A DNA stretch of 64,000 nucleotides from assembly GCA_023091735.1 (NCBI GenBank), contig JALKBU010000168.1, forward strand, positions 1 to 64,000. The letters run 5' to 3'. The stretch comes from Trichomonas tenax (lineage: Eukaryota; Parabasalia; Trichomonadida; Trichomonadidae). A program made the position numbers and the translations under genes. Of this stretch, positions 30,101-39,717 are shown piece by piece; positions within the stretch are counted from its first letter, which is position 1, and each line of letters begins with the position of its first letter. Below the pieces are notes generated by a model that was not told the DNA's origin, searched no databases, and worked only from the letters and a program-made list of their open reading frames with translations.

Positions 30101-31919
30101 CGTTATTAATAACGTGACAAGATGATGAAGAAATAGAAGGCATTGATGTTGATTCACCAAACAAACCACCAATCATTTCGACATTCGATTGTGTTGTCGT
30201 TGCATTCAAAACAAGTGGGAATAACTGGATCATGTTCATCTGTGCATAGTCAGGAACAATTGTTTGATTGTTTTTGAGTTTCTCGATATTGGAGTGCCAT
30301 TCATTGTATGCAATTCTGTCGCCTTTGACATGAATCAAGAATCTAGAGTACAATCTAGCAACGTATTGGTTGTTTCTGTAAATTCTGTTAAGATGGTTGA
30401 TATTAGATTCTGTCTTCTCAACTGATTTTCTTGCAGCAGCAGAAGCGATTTCCATATCATCTGTGTTTCCTTGGATGACGCATTCCCAGAAGTGTCTGAG
30501 CTTATTCTTTGTTCCCTGGATCTCCTTCTGAAGAGAGTTTATTTTCTTCTTAAGTGTGTGCGTCATTGCTGTTTCTCTGGAACGAGCAAGGAACAAAATG
30601 TGTGCTCTGATGTGAGAAATATATCTATCGTGCGCGTGAAGATGCTTGATTTGATCATCAACCCACAGCAATTTGTTGTTCTCTTCAGGAAACGCAGAGA
30701 GCATACGTGCAAAGAAAATCCATCCTGACGTAAATTTTGGATATAATTGCAACATCTGATGTATATGCGAATAAGATATAACAGATGGATGTCCACACGA
30801 AAATCCACGTGTTGCAAGGTAATAACACTTGAATTTGCTTGGTGTTTGTTCCTGATATAAGCTCTTATTGTCTTCGTACATATCGAGTGTTGTAAATGCT
30901 TTGATTGTAAGTCTGTTGTTGATGTACTGAATGATTCCAGCGAAAACAAAGAAAAGCAAAATAATAGCAAATATAATTATAACAGGATACTCAGTATTCT
31001 TCCAGTCATATATCCATGCGCCTGTAATAGCGAGAATTCCGCAAATAGAAGCCGATGTCATCACAGAGTTCCAAAGAAATTGCGTGAATCCAGCTAAATA
31101 CCAAACAATGAAGATATTCATAATGTACAAAATCATCATTATGCAGTAAAAGACGTGTTTGGCGTTCATTGGAAGGTAAGGAGTGAATCCTGAGAATAAG
31201 TTCATAATTGCTGTTGAGCAGATGACGTATCTTTCGAGTCTGCAATTAAAGGCACCGAACGATACAACGCGGTATGATATAGATACGGAAGAAAAAAAAG
31301 CTGTAATAAAGTAATAGAAACCAAATGTCGCCAAAAGTAGGATTATAAGGACCCACGATGCGACATCTGACGTATCCTTGTTTTGAATGAATGTGTATCC
31401 GATCCTGTGACCAACTTGTGAGAAAATGAACGGAGGAAGTAAGTACCAAATGCCATCGAATATGAAATAATATATCGTTGCTACACCTTTATTAATTTTG
31501 CCGTTTTTGTTGAAAATGAAAACAGTTACAGCAAGAGTTAATAAGAAAAGATAAAAAACGCCGAGGAATATTATTGCAAAATATGTAAACTCGTTTCCTG
31601 CAACAGAGCACGGAACTAACTTGTAAAAGAAAGAGACGAAATCTGCTAAAATACTCGCGACTGTTTTAGAAGGGTACAAAACCGAGCTTTCCGCCATTAC
31701 TGACGGTCCAAACCATTGAATTGTTCTCCAAGCGTTGATAATGAATGCATATATCAGCGAAGGATGCGCAATTGAATTAAAAAATGAGAAAAAATCATAG
31801 ATAATGTGCTTCACGAGGCTCACTCTCGAGATCGTCAATACACCGTGGAATCTGTTGTCTGTTGCAGCTAAACTGCTGTAACTGGAAGCGGATGTTGACT
31901 GAGAGTTCTGTGAATGCAT
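27168..31919 (-). CDS. PAS-containing multi-pass class III nucleotide cyclase
   Basis: The 1583-residue protein has about eight membrane spans in residues 35-345, a helical cytosolic region (about 390-575), four further spans flanking two ligand-sized loops (about 625-1200), a PAS domain (about 1237-1350) and a C-terminal cyclase domain (1395-1583). Metal ligands are Asp1406 (CFMDIVSFT) and Asp1451 (IGDCYMAAGG). Lys1447 and Glu1520 occupy the purine-selecting positions, nearer adenylyl than guanylyl cyclase. Asn1527 is present, but the transition-state Arg is Gln1531 (NMAQQMEHHG). This architecture is an expanded family in trichomonads. It likely makes cAMP, if active as a homodimer or with a partner. 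It is convergent with the kinesin gene, 91 bases apart. Confidence 0.9.
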   Translation of the reverse strand: MHSQNSQSTSASSYSSLAATDNRFHGVLTISRVSLVKHIIYDFFSFFNSIAHPSLIYAFIINAWRTIQWFGPSVMAESSVLYPSKTVASILADFVSFFYKLVPCSVAGNEFTYFAIIFLGVFYLFLLTLAVTVFIFNKNGKINKGVATIYYFIFDGIWYLLPPFIFSQVGHRIGYTFIQNKDTSDVASWVLIILLLATFGFYYFITAFFSSVSISYRVVSFGAFNCRLERYVICSTAIMNLFSGFTPYLPMNAKHVFYCIMMILYIMNIFIVWYLAGFTQFLWNSVMTSASICGILAITGAWIYDWKNTEYPVIIIFAIILLFFVFAGIIQYINNRLTIKAFTTLDMYEDNKSLYQEQTPSKFKCYYLATRGFSCGHPSVISYSHIHQMLQLYPKFTSGWIFFARMLSAFPEENNKLLWVDDQIKHLHAHDRYISHIRAHILFLARSRETAMTHTLKKKINSLQKEIQGTKNKLRHFWECVIQGNTDDMEIASAAARKSVEKTESNINHLNRIYRNNQYVARLYSRFLIHVKGDRIAYNEWHSNIEKLKNNQTIVPDYAQMNMIQLFPLVLNATTTQSNVEMIGGLFGESTSMPSISSSSCHVINNDEEVNNLLLTIKNAVTTMSIPSIKRSIILISIVSLLICLLFFPIMLSVFVGMSTSSFDKIAIISNCSKINTDIAHMIILSMSNLLNYAGIMPTFSGNLALLYYNAAMESMGGLKTNQEQMKYIVNDAADLITNIRKLNDMMDQSEYLARAQSLMFQNILTVNTSRSFGRNTTKWSESNYSAETFIVSIGLDSTSLVDEMNASDAIRYLKSSTMGNNLRFLSATQGAVMEAMRAIEIDIDNNQKDLKKIIYIVAYCGVAASIILYLICMIYISIAVNGDKRVAAKSFLTIPKHVISKLVDSLKINTGKNDLEEEDFDEINEVQRNRQEENFIALLATTSSASRVFMRLTTHVLIGIFLLIVFSITCIMFSAYNIVSSNEVVRLASPHAFNFLSMYTMLADAIIPSMTIILNDLGVAIVGQERNANIQGLIITIQMANAFYAMSRFGSDENNIRPLSYIDEKINNAAFENGNLSNIKYDDPRELSPDMQFNLASNLLLRLGYLAKKENMTFDTTIAEAWYTIFYCMYDKYYAPNAKSLVKIVSKSFNSHITSTAGWACLFIILCIITYIVIIVQLVTINNDVSWMISTLMLCKPDVLLASKAICSILQSEFKEIKSKSSLANDEEFHKELVNLFIDSVIFINPNLTITAANPATKRIFDSEGDIVGKQITDVINGEAGSDSAKFIQALYDGISGHSTLKVNRTVELMRSDGTQVYINLNVTAFSRKGAVQSLADAGGNLKNLSIVCRDISQQIRSDNLLKAERQRSDALLRHILPPPIVDSLQAGEKDVSFAVSSASICFMDIVSFTPWCGANTAQMVCSTLNKLFKYFDLSLAQHKTMTKIKCIGDCYMAAGGIFDNPNDPKKHAWDLVHFGCEAIRNVRKLDEELGQSLQIRVGVNTGGPIVTGVLGVGRPTFEILGPAINMAQQMEHHGVPMKVHISRPVYENIYESGFVIHERGEVEVKNGKVTTYIVDPDENPE

Positions 31920-33673
31920 TAAAAGTACTAAAAAATTAAAAATTTTCTAAAAATTCGGAGCTGCTCTCTTCAGTAATATTAAAAATATCATAAAACAAAT
32001 TTTTCAAAATGAGTGTAAATATTTCAATGTAATGAAAATTCTGAGAGGTTTTCAAAAATATTTTTGATAGGTGATTTTTGATTGGATACCATGATTAAGC
32101 ACTTAGTTGCATGCAGAATTGCAAGATTTAAAATGCTGTTCCCGATCCAAATTTCATTGTGTAGAAAATCATTGAAATTTTGGTCTTTTTATTTAGTTTT
32201 CTTATGTTGCATCTCTTATTGATGATATTTCACTTTATAAAACAGATAAATCGCGTATTATTGCCAAATTGTAAATTATCAATATTTGGGGTCATTAACT
32301 TAACCACATTGGTAAGCATTGCATGTAAATGTTGTTTTCATCAACTTTTACTTTGTTCTCGCTATTTATGATTTTCAATTTCTTGTAGATGCCAATATAA
32401 ATGATTGATTATTTTGAGCATGATAAATCGCTATTAATATATGTTGGCTCAGTGATTGTATAATGCCTTTGTCTTAAACACTTTTAGAATTAGAATTTAA
32501 ACCAATCATGATTAAATTATCGCAAACAAAGGTCGACAACATTATGCTACATTCAAATCCATAATCTAAGAAGTACACTACAATTTTACATTGATAAAAC
32601 ACTATATAATCGTTTATCAAATCAAGATGTCAAAAGAATAGGTTAATATGATATATTAACTAAAAAATAAATGCAAGTATTCATATACATTTAATTAAAA
32701 ACTAAATCACTGTCTGATTTGCTGGTTTTATTAAAAATGAATCGAATGTTCGTCACGATTATCTGTTAAAAGTTGATAATTATATGTGAAATTGATCAGA
32801 AAGTGGAACAAAAGGTAAATCACTAAATCCAAAAATCAGATCATAGCAGCCAAACAGGAACAGAAAAAATCTAAATCGATTCTGTCATGTCAAAATCATA
32901 TTTTGAAGTTGACATTAATAAACTCATTGGAAGATTCATATTGCATTAAAATTTGGCGAACAATTGGCAAGATATTGTTCTGACATGTAAAATAAAATCG
33001 AATGTTTATGAAGCGGAAGGAATGTTTAGGTATCATTTAGTATGGTGATAATATTTATCAAAAATTTGTTCGATTTGGATCACTGAGTGGTTTTACAGTG
33101 TAAAATAATTTGGCTAGATTAGTTTTTTAACGATGTCTAATTTTTGAATTCAATGCAGAAACTTTTGATAATAAAATGAGCCAATAATTTAATTTGCTAT
33201 GTAAAATTGGAGAAATAAACAATTTCTATTCTGATTTTGAATAGTTTACATCATCATTACATACCTTTATTTTGATATATGAGATATAAAGAGTATAATT
33301 TTATAATCTTTCTACATTAATCGTATTCAAATATTGAGAACCCTATCAAACAAACAATATATTTAGTATCCTCATATTAGTGTACATTATAATTTAAAAC
33401 GATATTGCCACTTTTTAGGCTATTGGTTCAGCTCTGAATTTTAATTCCTCACTTTTATTTAAAAATTTCATTGTATAGACATTAATATTATATTCGGGTA
33501 TAATTTGATAAAACATATTCATATTCTCATTGAATAGTCTAAGTAAACTTCACAAAAAGTTCTGATAATATTGACATATACAGCCAAAATGGAGATGATT
33601 TAATTCATTTTTCAGAAAAAAACAATTCTGAAAACAAATTTTGAAACAAACCGAAAAGTAAAACAAAAAAGTA
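31920..33673. other. 1.75-kb gene-free stretch
   Basis: This is the longest gap in the window, between the divergent cyclase and LCAT-like genes. It has many stops on all frames, AT-rich sequence and no convincing coding segment. Visible elements are CATGTCAAAATCA (about 32886), TGACATGTAAAAT (about 32982), and ACATTATGCTACATT with ACACTAC nearby (32539-32581), which echoes an arm of the 19.5-kb hairpin. I see no tRNA-like B box and no tandem repeat. Confidence 0.6.
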
Positions 33674-34993
33674 ATGCTTGCTTCTCTCTTGACCTTATCT
33701 ACAAGCCTGAGACCGATTATCTTGCTTCCAGGTATCTATGGATCAAATCTCTTTGCAACATACGATGATTTCGCCAAGCATTGGTATTGCCCAAAGAAAC
33801 AAAAGCACGATATCTTCTGGGTCAACTTAAAGTACGTTATCCCACCAACATGGAACTGCTTGTTCGAAATGCTTACAGCTGAATACGATCCAGTCACAGA
33901 CAAAGTCGGAAACCCACCAGGAATGTCAGTCGAGATTGAGGACTTCGGTGGTGAGAATGGTATCAAGTATGTCGATAAGGGCATCTTCGGATATCACTTC
34001 ATTGAGTCTTTCGCTCCAATGATTGATTATCTCAAGGGTAAGGGTTACACAGTCAAGAAGGACCTTTTCGGTGCTCCATATGACTGGCGTCTTGCTCTTG
34101 ATGCTCTCCGTGACACCTTCTTCCCACAACTTAAGCAGCTCATTGAGCAGGCTTATGAACAGAACGGCAACCAGCGTGTTGTTATCCTTGGCTACTCATG
34201 CGGTAGTCTCTGCCTCCAGAACTTCTTCACGCAATATGCGCCAATTACACAGGAGTGGAAGGATAAATACGTGCATAAGGTTATTATACTTGCCCCAGCT
34301 TTCGGTGGTTCTTCCAACACAATCGATGTTGCCTACAACAGGTACTTCCCAATTATTCCATTCATCAGGAACAAGATCCTTGAGTACGCCGTTTCCCACT
34401 TCCCAGTTCTTCACGGCCTCTTCCCGAACCACTACGTCTTCCAGGACGAGCCAATTGTCGTCACACCAGAAGGCGAAGAGATCACAGCTAAGAACCTTGG
34501 CTCATGGCTCAAGAAGAACGGCAGATACAACGAGGGTGGTGCTCAGGCAATGTTCGACAAGAACCTTCAGTGGGTTTCTAAGGAACCACAGAAGCTTGGT
34601 GTTGCTACATACATGCTCTACAACTCTGGTGTTAAGACAACATATCAGGTTAAGTACACAAAGGGTTACGATGAGGACCCAGAGTACACCTACATTGGTG
34701 GTGATGGCACTGTCCCGGCGAAGGGCCCACAGTATGCCTGCAACCACTGGCAGGATAAAGAGCATCCAATCGTTTGCCACGATGTTAACAACGTTGGCGA
34801 TGACTGGGAGCATGCTCCACTCTCCACAAACGAGTACATCCATGAGGTCATCTACAAGGCCACAAACGATGTCAATGATGGCTGGTCCGATCTCAAGGGC
34901 ACATGGTACTTCACATCTCATGATGTCCAAGTTTCCAACAGCACCCTCCTCCACGCTGGTAGAATTGAGAAACGCCAAGTTAATCATCCATAA
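33674..34993 (+). CDS. LCAT-family lipase/acyltransferase
   Basis: This is a lecithin:cholesterol acyltransferase or phospholipase A type alpha/beta hydrolase of 439 residues. The N-terminus is hydrophobic (MLASLLTLSTS), followed by the oxyanion strand RPIILLPGIYGSNL. The lid region is followed by LFGAPYDWRL, a family hallmark. The catalytic triad is Ser175 in GYSCGS, Asp344 in GGDGTVPAK and His380 in WEHAPL. The elbow GYSCG replaces the usual GHSMG. Trichomonad LCAT-like enzymes may act on host or own phospholipids. Codons are much more C-ending than in neighbours, so the gene is probably highly expressed. The stop reads TAAA. A 333-residue frame inside it (34023-35024) is a shadow created by that codon bias. 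Confidence 0.92.
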   Translation: MLASLLTLSTSLRPIILLPGIYGSNLFATYDDFAKHWYCPKKQKHDIFWVNLKYVIPPTWNCLFEMLTAEYDPVTDKVGNPPGMSVEIEDFGGENGIKYVDKGIFGYHFIESFAPMIDYLKGKGYTVKKDLFGAPYDWRLALDALRDTFFPQLKQLIEQAYEQNGNQRVVILGYSCGSLCLQNFFTQYAPITQEWKDKYVHKVIILAPAFGGSSNTIDVAYNRYFPIIPFIRNKILEYAVSHFPVLHGLFPNHYVFQDEPIVVTPEGEEITAKNLGSWLKKNGRYNEGGAQAMFDKNLQWVSKEPQKLGVATYMLYNSGVKTTYQVKYTKGYDEDPEYTYIGGDGTVPAKGPQYACNHWQDKEHPIVCHDVNNVGDDWEHAPLSTNEYIHEVIYKATNDVNDGWSDLKGTWYFTSHDVQVSNSTLLHAGRIEKRQVNHP

Positions 34994-35453
34994 AAATATT
35001 CACCATTTGCAACTTCGGCAATAAAACTTATATTCCTATGTCTAATAAATTCAAGGAACTATTATTTCTTCATTCATCAATGTTCATTTCCCTTACTCGC
35101 CCTATGTGATCTGCTTCCCTATCCAATGAATAACGAATAATCATTTCGGTACATAATAAACAAATGCTCAAAACACATCAGGTGTGTCCCTTTCTCAATG
35201 TAATGTTCACAATTCGCTGTTTTCGACACGGTTTTCGAATCCTTCAGTGATGAAAAATTTCTCCATTGTTCTGTAAAATTGAACAAATGCCATATTCAGG
35301 TTCTCTGTCCGATATAGATTATGAATATCATCACCAGAAATGACAACTACGCGCCTTATTTTTATCGAAGATAATCTTACGACGATAGGAATAATTTGGT
35401 CGGATTCATACCCTTTCTTTTTAAGGGATTAAGGTTCTGTTATAATTTAACAA
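34994..35453. other. Intergenic between LCAT-like and SNARE genes
   Basis: A 460-base spacer, slightly less AT-rich than others. A CCCTTTCTTTTTAAGGG partial palindrome lies about 40 bases before the SNARE ATG. No gene recognised. Confidence 0.5.
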
Positions 35454-35744
35454 ATGGCGACGCTTGAGGGCAACAGAACGAAGCTTGCTGAGGCAGATGC
35501 AGCACTTGATGTGCTCGAGGGCATGACAGGACAGATGCTCACTAACGCTAACAGCATCAACACTGAATTAAAGGAGCAAAATGCAATGATTGATAACACA
35601 AACGAAAAGATGGATGTAGCTGATGCAGGAATCGTTGACGTAACTAAGAAAGTCGAGAAGATTGGTTCAGGAAAGCTTTCTTGGCCGGCCTTCATCGTTT
35701 TAGCTCTTGAAGTTGTTGGCATCGTTGTTGTTTTTGTTATCTAA
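35454..35744 (+). CDS. Small Qc/Qb-type SNARE, tail-anchored
   Basis: At 96 residues this is a minimal SNARE, Bet1-like in size. A single SNARE helix (about 23-70: GQMLTNANSINTELKEQNAMIDNTNEKMDVADAGI) has a Gln in LKEQNAMID as the likely zero layer, which makes it a Q-SNARE. One C-terminal membrane span follows (WPAFIVLALEVVGIVVVFVI), ending at the last residue. The helix pattern is closest to Qc-SNAREs (syntaxin 6/8, Bet1). It likely pairs with R-SNAREs such as the longin protein at 18.5 kb, but that partnership is inference. The stop reads TAAA. A 91-codon antisense frame is a shadow. Confidence 0.85.
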   Translation: MATLEGNRTKLAEADAALDVLEGMTGQMLTNANSINTELKEQNAMIDNTNEKMDVADAGIVDVTKKVEKIGSGKLSWPAFIVLALEVVGIVVVFVI

Positions 35745-37229
35745 ACTCATGGCATGTATATATACATAATATCATTCTTTCTTGAAGCGATTTATTTTTC
35801 TGCATCATCAATTTTTTTGGAAAAGATAGCTTAGCACAAGAAAAGCAATGCATTGACTTGAATATCTATTTAATTGCAATATACATCGATTTAAAAATTG
35901 AATCAATATTATCTTCTTTTCTGCTCTTTGTTTGTTGGATCATTGATATGTTCTACAGTGTGCTGCTACTGTGTACGCTATTGTTTCAGATGTGTTAGTA
36001 ACTTGAAAATTTGCAATTATGAGATCTACATCTAAGAAATGCGATTATCTATTAACAGCAATTGAACTGCTTTCTATGCAATCAGTGCTCCATAATAGTC
36101 AAGCCACATGTATCATTGATGCAAAATGAAAATGGTCGGACAAAAACAATGAAACTAATTCAAATAGTAAGAGTACTATCGACATACAAAATCAAAACAA
36201 AGAAAACAATGTGTGCACACAATGGTGATGAGTAATATTCAAGAATTACCGCTCAAAATTTTCCAACTTTACATGTCAAATCCGTTTTACATGGCAACTA
36301 ATGATTTTTGATTAGTGTTTGATGGTTAATCGTGGATATATGATCATTTTGATATGATTTATCAAATAGCAAGCATGAATAGAATTGAATTCTACTGTGA
36401 TTATTTGAATATGCATAAGTTTTGAATCAATTTAATATATAATTTTTTAATAAAATGTGTTTATGTCAAAACTCTAATTGAATCTTATCAGATGAAATTA
36501 TATACATTGTGTCACATGAATATTTTTAGAAAAATACTCATCCTTGTTAAATTTCACCCTTTCAACCTTTCACACTAAATTTGATAGTGAAAAAAGTTGA
36601 CCACAACATATTTGTGTTATGTAGATGATCATGAGTCATGATAATTGAATAATAAAGCATTTATAAATTGACAAATCAAAAACAAAATTAATTCAGCAAA
36701 CGGTTCAAAATGAGGTTTGAATTTCATTGTCTATATGAAATTAAATATATCCTAAAAATGTATGTTTCCAATTTATGTTTTAATGCATTTCAAATGTTTG
36801 ATTCCACTAAATTTGAATGCAGATTTAACTGCATTCTGAATCACTGAGGGACTGAATCTCTAATGTTAAATGCTTTAAGATTTAGAAGAAAAATCATCAA
36901 TTTATTTCAATAAAATGCATCTTTGATTTAGTGTTCATAGTCCAATTTATGTTCTTTTTTCCAATCGCGTTGATACCATCTCTAAAAAATAAAAAAAGCA
37001 TCAAAAATACTGCTTAGACCATTCCCAAACTCGCAAAAATCTCATGCTGCATCCAGTTGTTGATGTAGATGGAAATTCATAAGCTAAATGAATTTTACGA
37101 CTTTTAGCGGTTTTCACTTTTGATAAAAATAAGTATAATAATTACTCAACCTAACAAAAGTCGTTTTTGAGAAAATGCCATTACTGGAAAAACATTATTT
37201 TCAATTAACAAACATAAAAACAATAATTT
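35745..37229. other. 1.5-kb gene-free stretch
   Basis: AT-rich spacer with no sustained frame. Visible are TTTACATGTCAAAT and TTTACATGGCA at about 36269-36296, and the small perfect palindrome ATCATGAGTCATGAT at about 36628-36642. No RNA gene or mobile element recognised. Confidence 0.55.
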
Positions 37230-38006
37230 TTAGTTTAAGGATGTAATAACATTGAAAATGTGCTCGAATTGAACATAAACTCTCTTGAATTCAGTCTGAT
37301 TTTTGATCTTGATGGCACTGCACATCTTTGAGATGACCTGATGCAATGTGATCAAGTAAAATGGAAACGTGGCATTCTTGTTTTTATAGCAAAAAAGGAG
37401 AAATGCTTTTGCGTTAAAGAGGCAATCAAAGAAAGATGGCTTCATGACTTCGACATTAGAAATGTCATTATCTGCCTTGCAGATATGCTTTATGTCGTCT
37501 GTTAAGTACTTCTTCAAGTAGGCTGAGATTTCTTCAACCTTGTAGAGGTCAACCTTAGCATCCTTCATGTTGAGCAAGCCGCGGATCTTCAATGCCTCTC
37601 CAAGAAGTTTGTCTGCGTTGAAGAATCTGATGTCTTGGTTGTTCATGACATTGAAAAAAGCAGAGCTGCAAAGAGATTCTGCAAAAACATTTGAGCTTTG
37701 CTTAGCGAGGGAATGAATATCAACATCGGCCTTGCTTTCAACTGTGCGGCAAATTGGCTTACATGCCTTTGCAACTGAGAAACACTTTCCATTATTCAAT
37801 AAGAACTCGATTGCTGCTTGTGCATTGAAATCGAACATCTTGAGTGCTCTGAGTGACTCAATCTTTGAAAACTTCATTTCAATGAGGGAGTTAAGAGCAT
37901 TGATATGCTTTGGTGATATACACTGCTTCTCAATGTTTGTGATACCGTTATTGTAAACCATGTTGATTTTCTCTTCATCTTCAACTTTAACATCAACAAA
38001 ATTCAT
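37230..38006 (-). CDS. UBA-domain protein, otherwise unknown
   Basis: The 258-residue protein has one recognisable domain: a UBA-like three-helix bundle at about 38-72 (ALNSLIEMKFSKIESLRALKMFDFNAQAAIEFLLNNG). UBA domains bind ubiquitin. The remainder is helical with several cysteines and no motif I can name. A ubiquitin-shuttle or trafficking role is possible but not shown. The ATG at 38006 is clear. The gene is divergent from the remains of a surface-protein gene that starts within about 50 bases. Confidence 0.7.
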   Translation of the reverse strand: MNFVDVKVEDEEKINMVYNNGITNIEKQCISPKHINALNSLIEMKFSKIESLRALKMFDFNAQAAIEFLLNNGKCFSVAKACKPICRTVESKADVDIHSLAKQSSNVFAESLCSSAFFNVMNNQDIRFFNADKLLGEALKIRGLLNMKDAKVDLYKVEEISAYLKKYLTDDIKHICKADNDISNVEVMKPSFFDCLFNAKAFLLFCYKNKNATFPFYLITLHQVISKMCSAIKIKNQTEFKRVYVQFEHIFNVITSLN

Positions 38007-38039
38007 GACATTTTAGAACATATTAAAATTATAAATATT

Positions 38040-38884
38040 GGACACTTCTTCTGTTTGTATGATGGGGGAGAAAATATAATACATCTGCTTCTATGTTGCA
38101 TTGACATTTGTCTCATTCTCGAATTTTTTGAGAATCCTGTGTCAGGTTGTATTAAATTATCAAAGGATTCGATATTTCTCCTACATAGTAATTGTAATTT
38201 CATTAATAATACAAATTCAAATTCTGGAGGATGCATTTATTTCAAAGGAAACAGTAACATTGTTCAACATAAATTCTGTGCTATCAATAAAACAATAAAT
38301 TCGGATGGATATGGAACATTTCATATACATCTGTTCAAAATGATAACTTAAATCAATTTTATGACTGCTGTATAACAAAAAGTTATACATCAAACACAAA
38401 CGGATACACTGCTTATTGTCAAGAAGGTATAGCCTCAATTTCTTCATTGAATTCGAGTCATAACAGCTGCAATGATGGAAGTGGATATGAATTAGATGTA
38501 TCCACAAATGTAATGGCTAATTACACAACTGTTGATAACACATCATCTTTGAATTATGTAATTTGGTATAATACAGGAAATTTTACATTTATTAGATCAA
38601 ATGTGGTTGCAAATGAAATAAAGGAATCAATTGAATTTATTGTATATGCAAAAGGACCTTTATTCATTGAGTCATGCAACTTTATTCATAATCATGGTGC
38701 TGGAAAATTATTTGGAAGGCCTTCCAACAGCACATATATACACGATTGTCACATTTCCTCATTTTCAGCGAGTGGACCAATTTCAACGTGTGTTATTCGA
38801 ATTGACGTTTTTTATTTTTATCTGTTTCATATCAAGACATATTTGTGTGATGCCCAATGCAGCTATGAAGGAATATTTCACTGA
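38040..38884 (+). pseudogene. Broken beta-helix surface-protein gene (Pmp-like)
   Basis: Two frames encode pieces of an Asn/Ser/Gly-rich repeat protein of the beta-helix type seen in large trichomonad surface families. Frame one gives NFINNTNSNSGGCIYFKGNSN and AINKTINSDGYG up to about 38315. The next frame then continues with NISYTSVQNDNLNQF, DCCITKSY, SLNSSHNSCNDGSGYEL and FIRSNVVANEI to 38884. One frameshift therefore splits the gene near 38310. There is no start codon or signal peptide on the 5' side and no membrane span on the 3' side, so it is truncated at both ends as well. The family name is inferred from repeat style only. Confidence 0.62.
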
Positions 38885-39717
38885 ACTGAAGATCCAAAGG
38901 GTAAATTCTGCTCAGAAATTATTTTGAAATTCTACAAATTGAAAATTCAACTTCCAGAATTCATCTTTCAAAACACATTTAAATGAGGTCAATAAAACAA
39001 AGACCTATGGACGCTATCAAACACCTCCATTAAAGCTCACTCAATAAGCGTTACATGATCATGTCATTTCAATGATTATTTGATGAAATTATAGCGAAAT
39101 TTAAAATGTGATGTCATTGATATATTTGATGTTCATTCTTAATATTGTTCAGAATTCTATTATAATGTCTTCGCGTAAGCATATATGATATACAATATTG
39201 AGAAGATGTTGTGTTTTTGTGGTAAAATATATCCATATTTCCTGTAGATATACACTTTACTTTTTGAATTCGGAATCGAACTCATTTTATTTTTCATCAA
39301 CTTTTTGAAATCATACTGAAGATATTAGATGAATGCATTTATAAAAAAAAATATCTTTTTAAGTTGGCACAGAGATAATCTCTATAATGATGTGCATCTA
39401 TCTCTGAATTTTGAGACTTTGAATATTGAAAAATGAAAAGAATGAAACAAAGCGACAATCATCCACAGGTTATATGTGTGAGCAAAGAGCAAGCAGAGCA
39501 TTATATTTTTTCATTGTGGATATGTGTTGTTGTGTTTTGATTTCTATTATTATTGAGATTCTATTTTCGTCGAGATTGGCAATTTGTATTTCCTCATATG
39601 GACCATGTGATGCTGTAGCTGAAAGAGATACTGATTGGAGAGCAATTTGAAGAAATATTGACCGAAATACAAAAAATAATTTATGGTGTCACCCCCTGCA
39701 TTTAAATAAAAGTGACA
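38885..39717. other. Gene-free stretch before the DDB1-like gene
   Basis: About 830 bases, AT-rich, possibly decayed 3' sequence of the surface-protein gene. A 74-codon frame at 39426-39650 has Cys/Ile-rich composition, unlike local genes, and is not supported. Confidence 0.5.

Noticed and set aside
34023..35024. 333-codon frame within the LCAT-like gene
   Set aside because: It overlaps the gene in another frame, its product is an improbable Ser/Arg/Thr-rich string, and it arises from C-rich third positions of the real gene.
36628..36642. ATCATGAGTCATGAT palindrome with an AP-1-like centre
   Set aside because: Seven-base arms in AT-rich DNA far from any gene; bZIP control is not supported.
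39426..39650. 74-codon frame upstream of the DDB1-like gene
   Set aside because: Cys/Ile-rich composition, with no initiator and no family resemblance.
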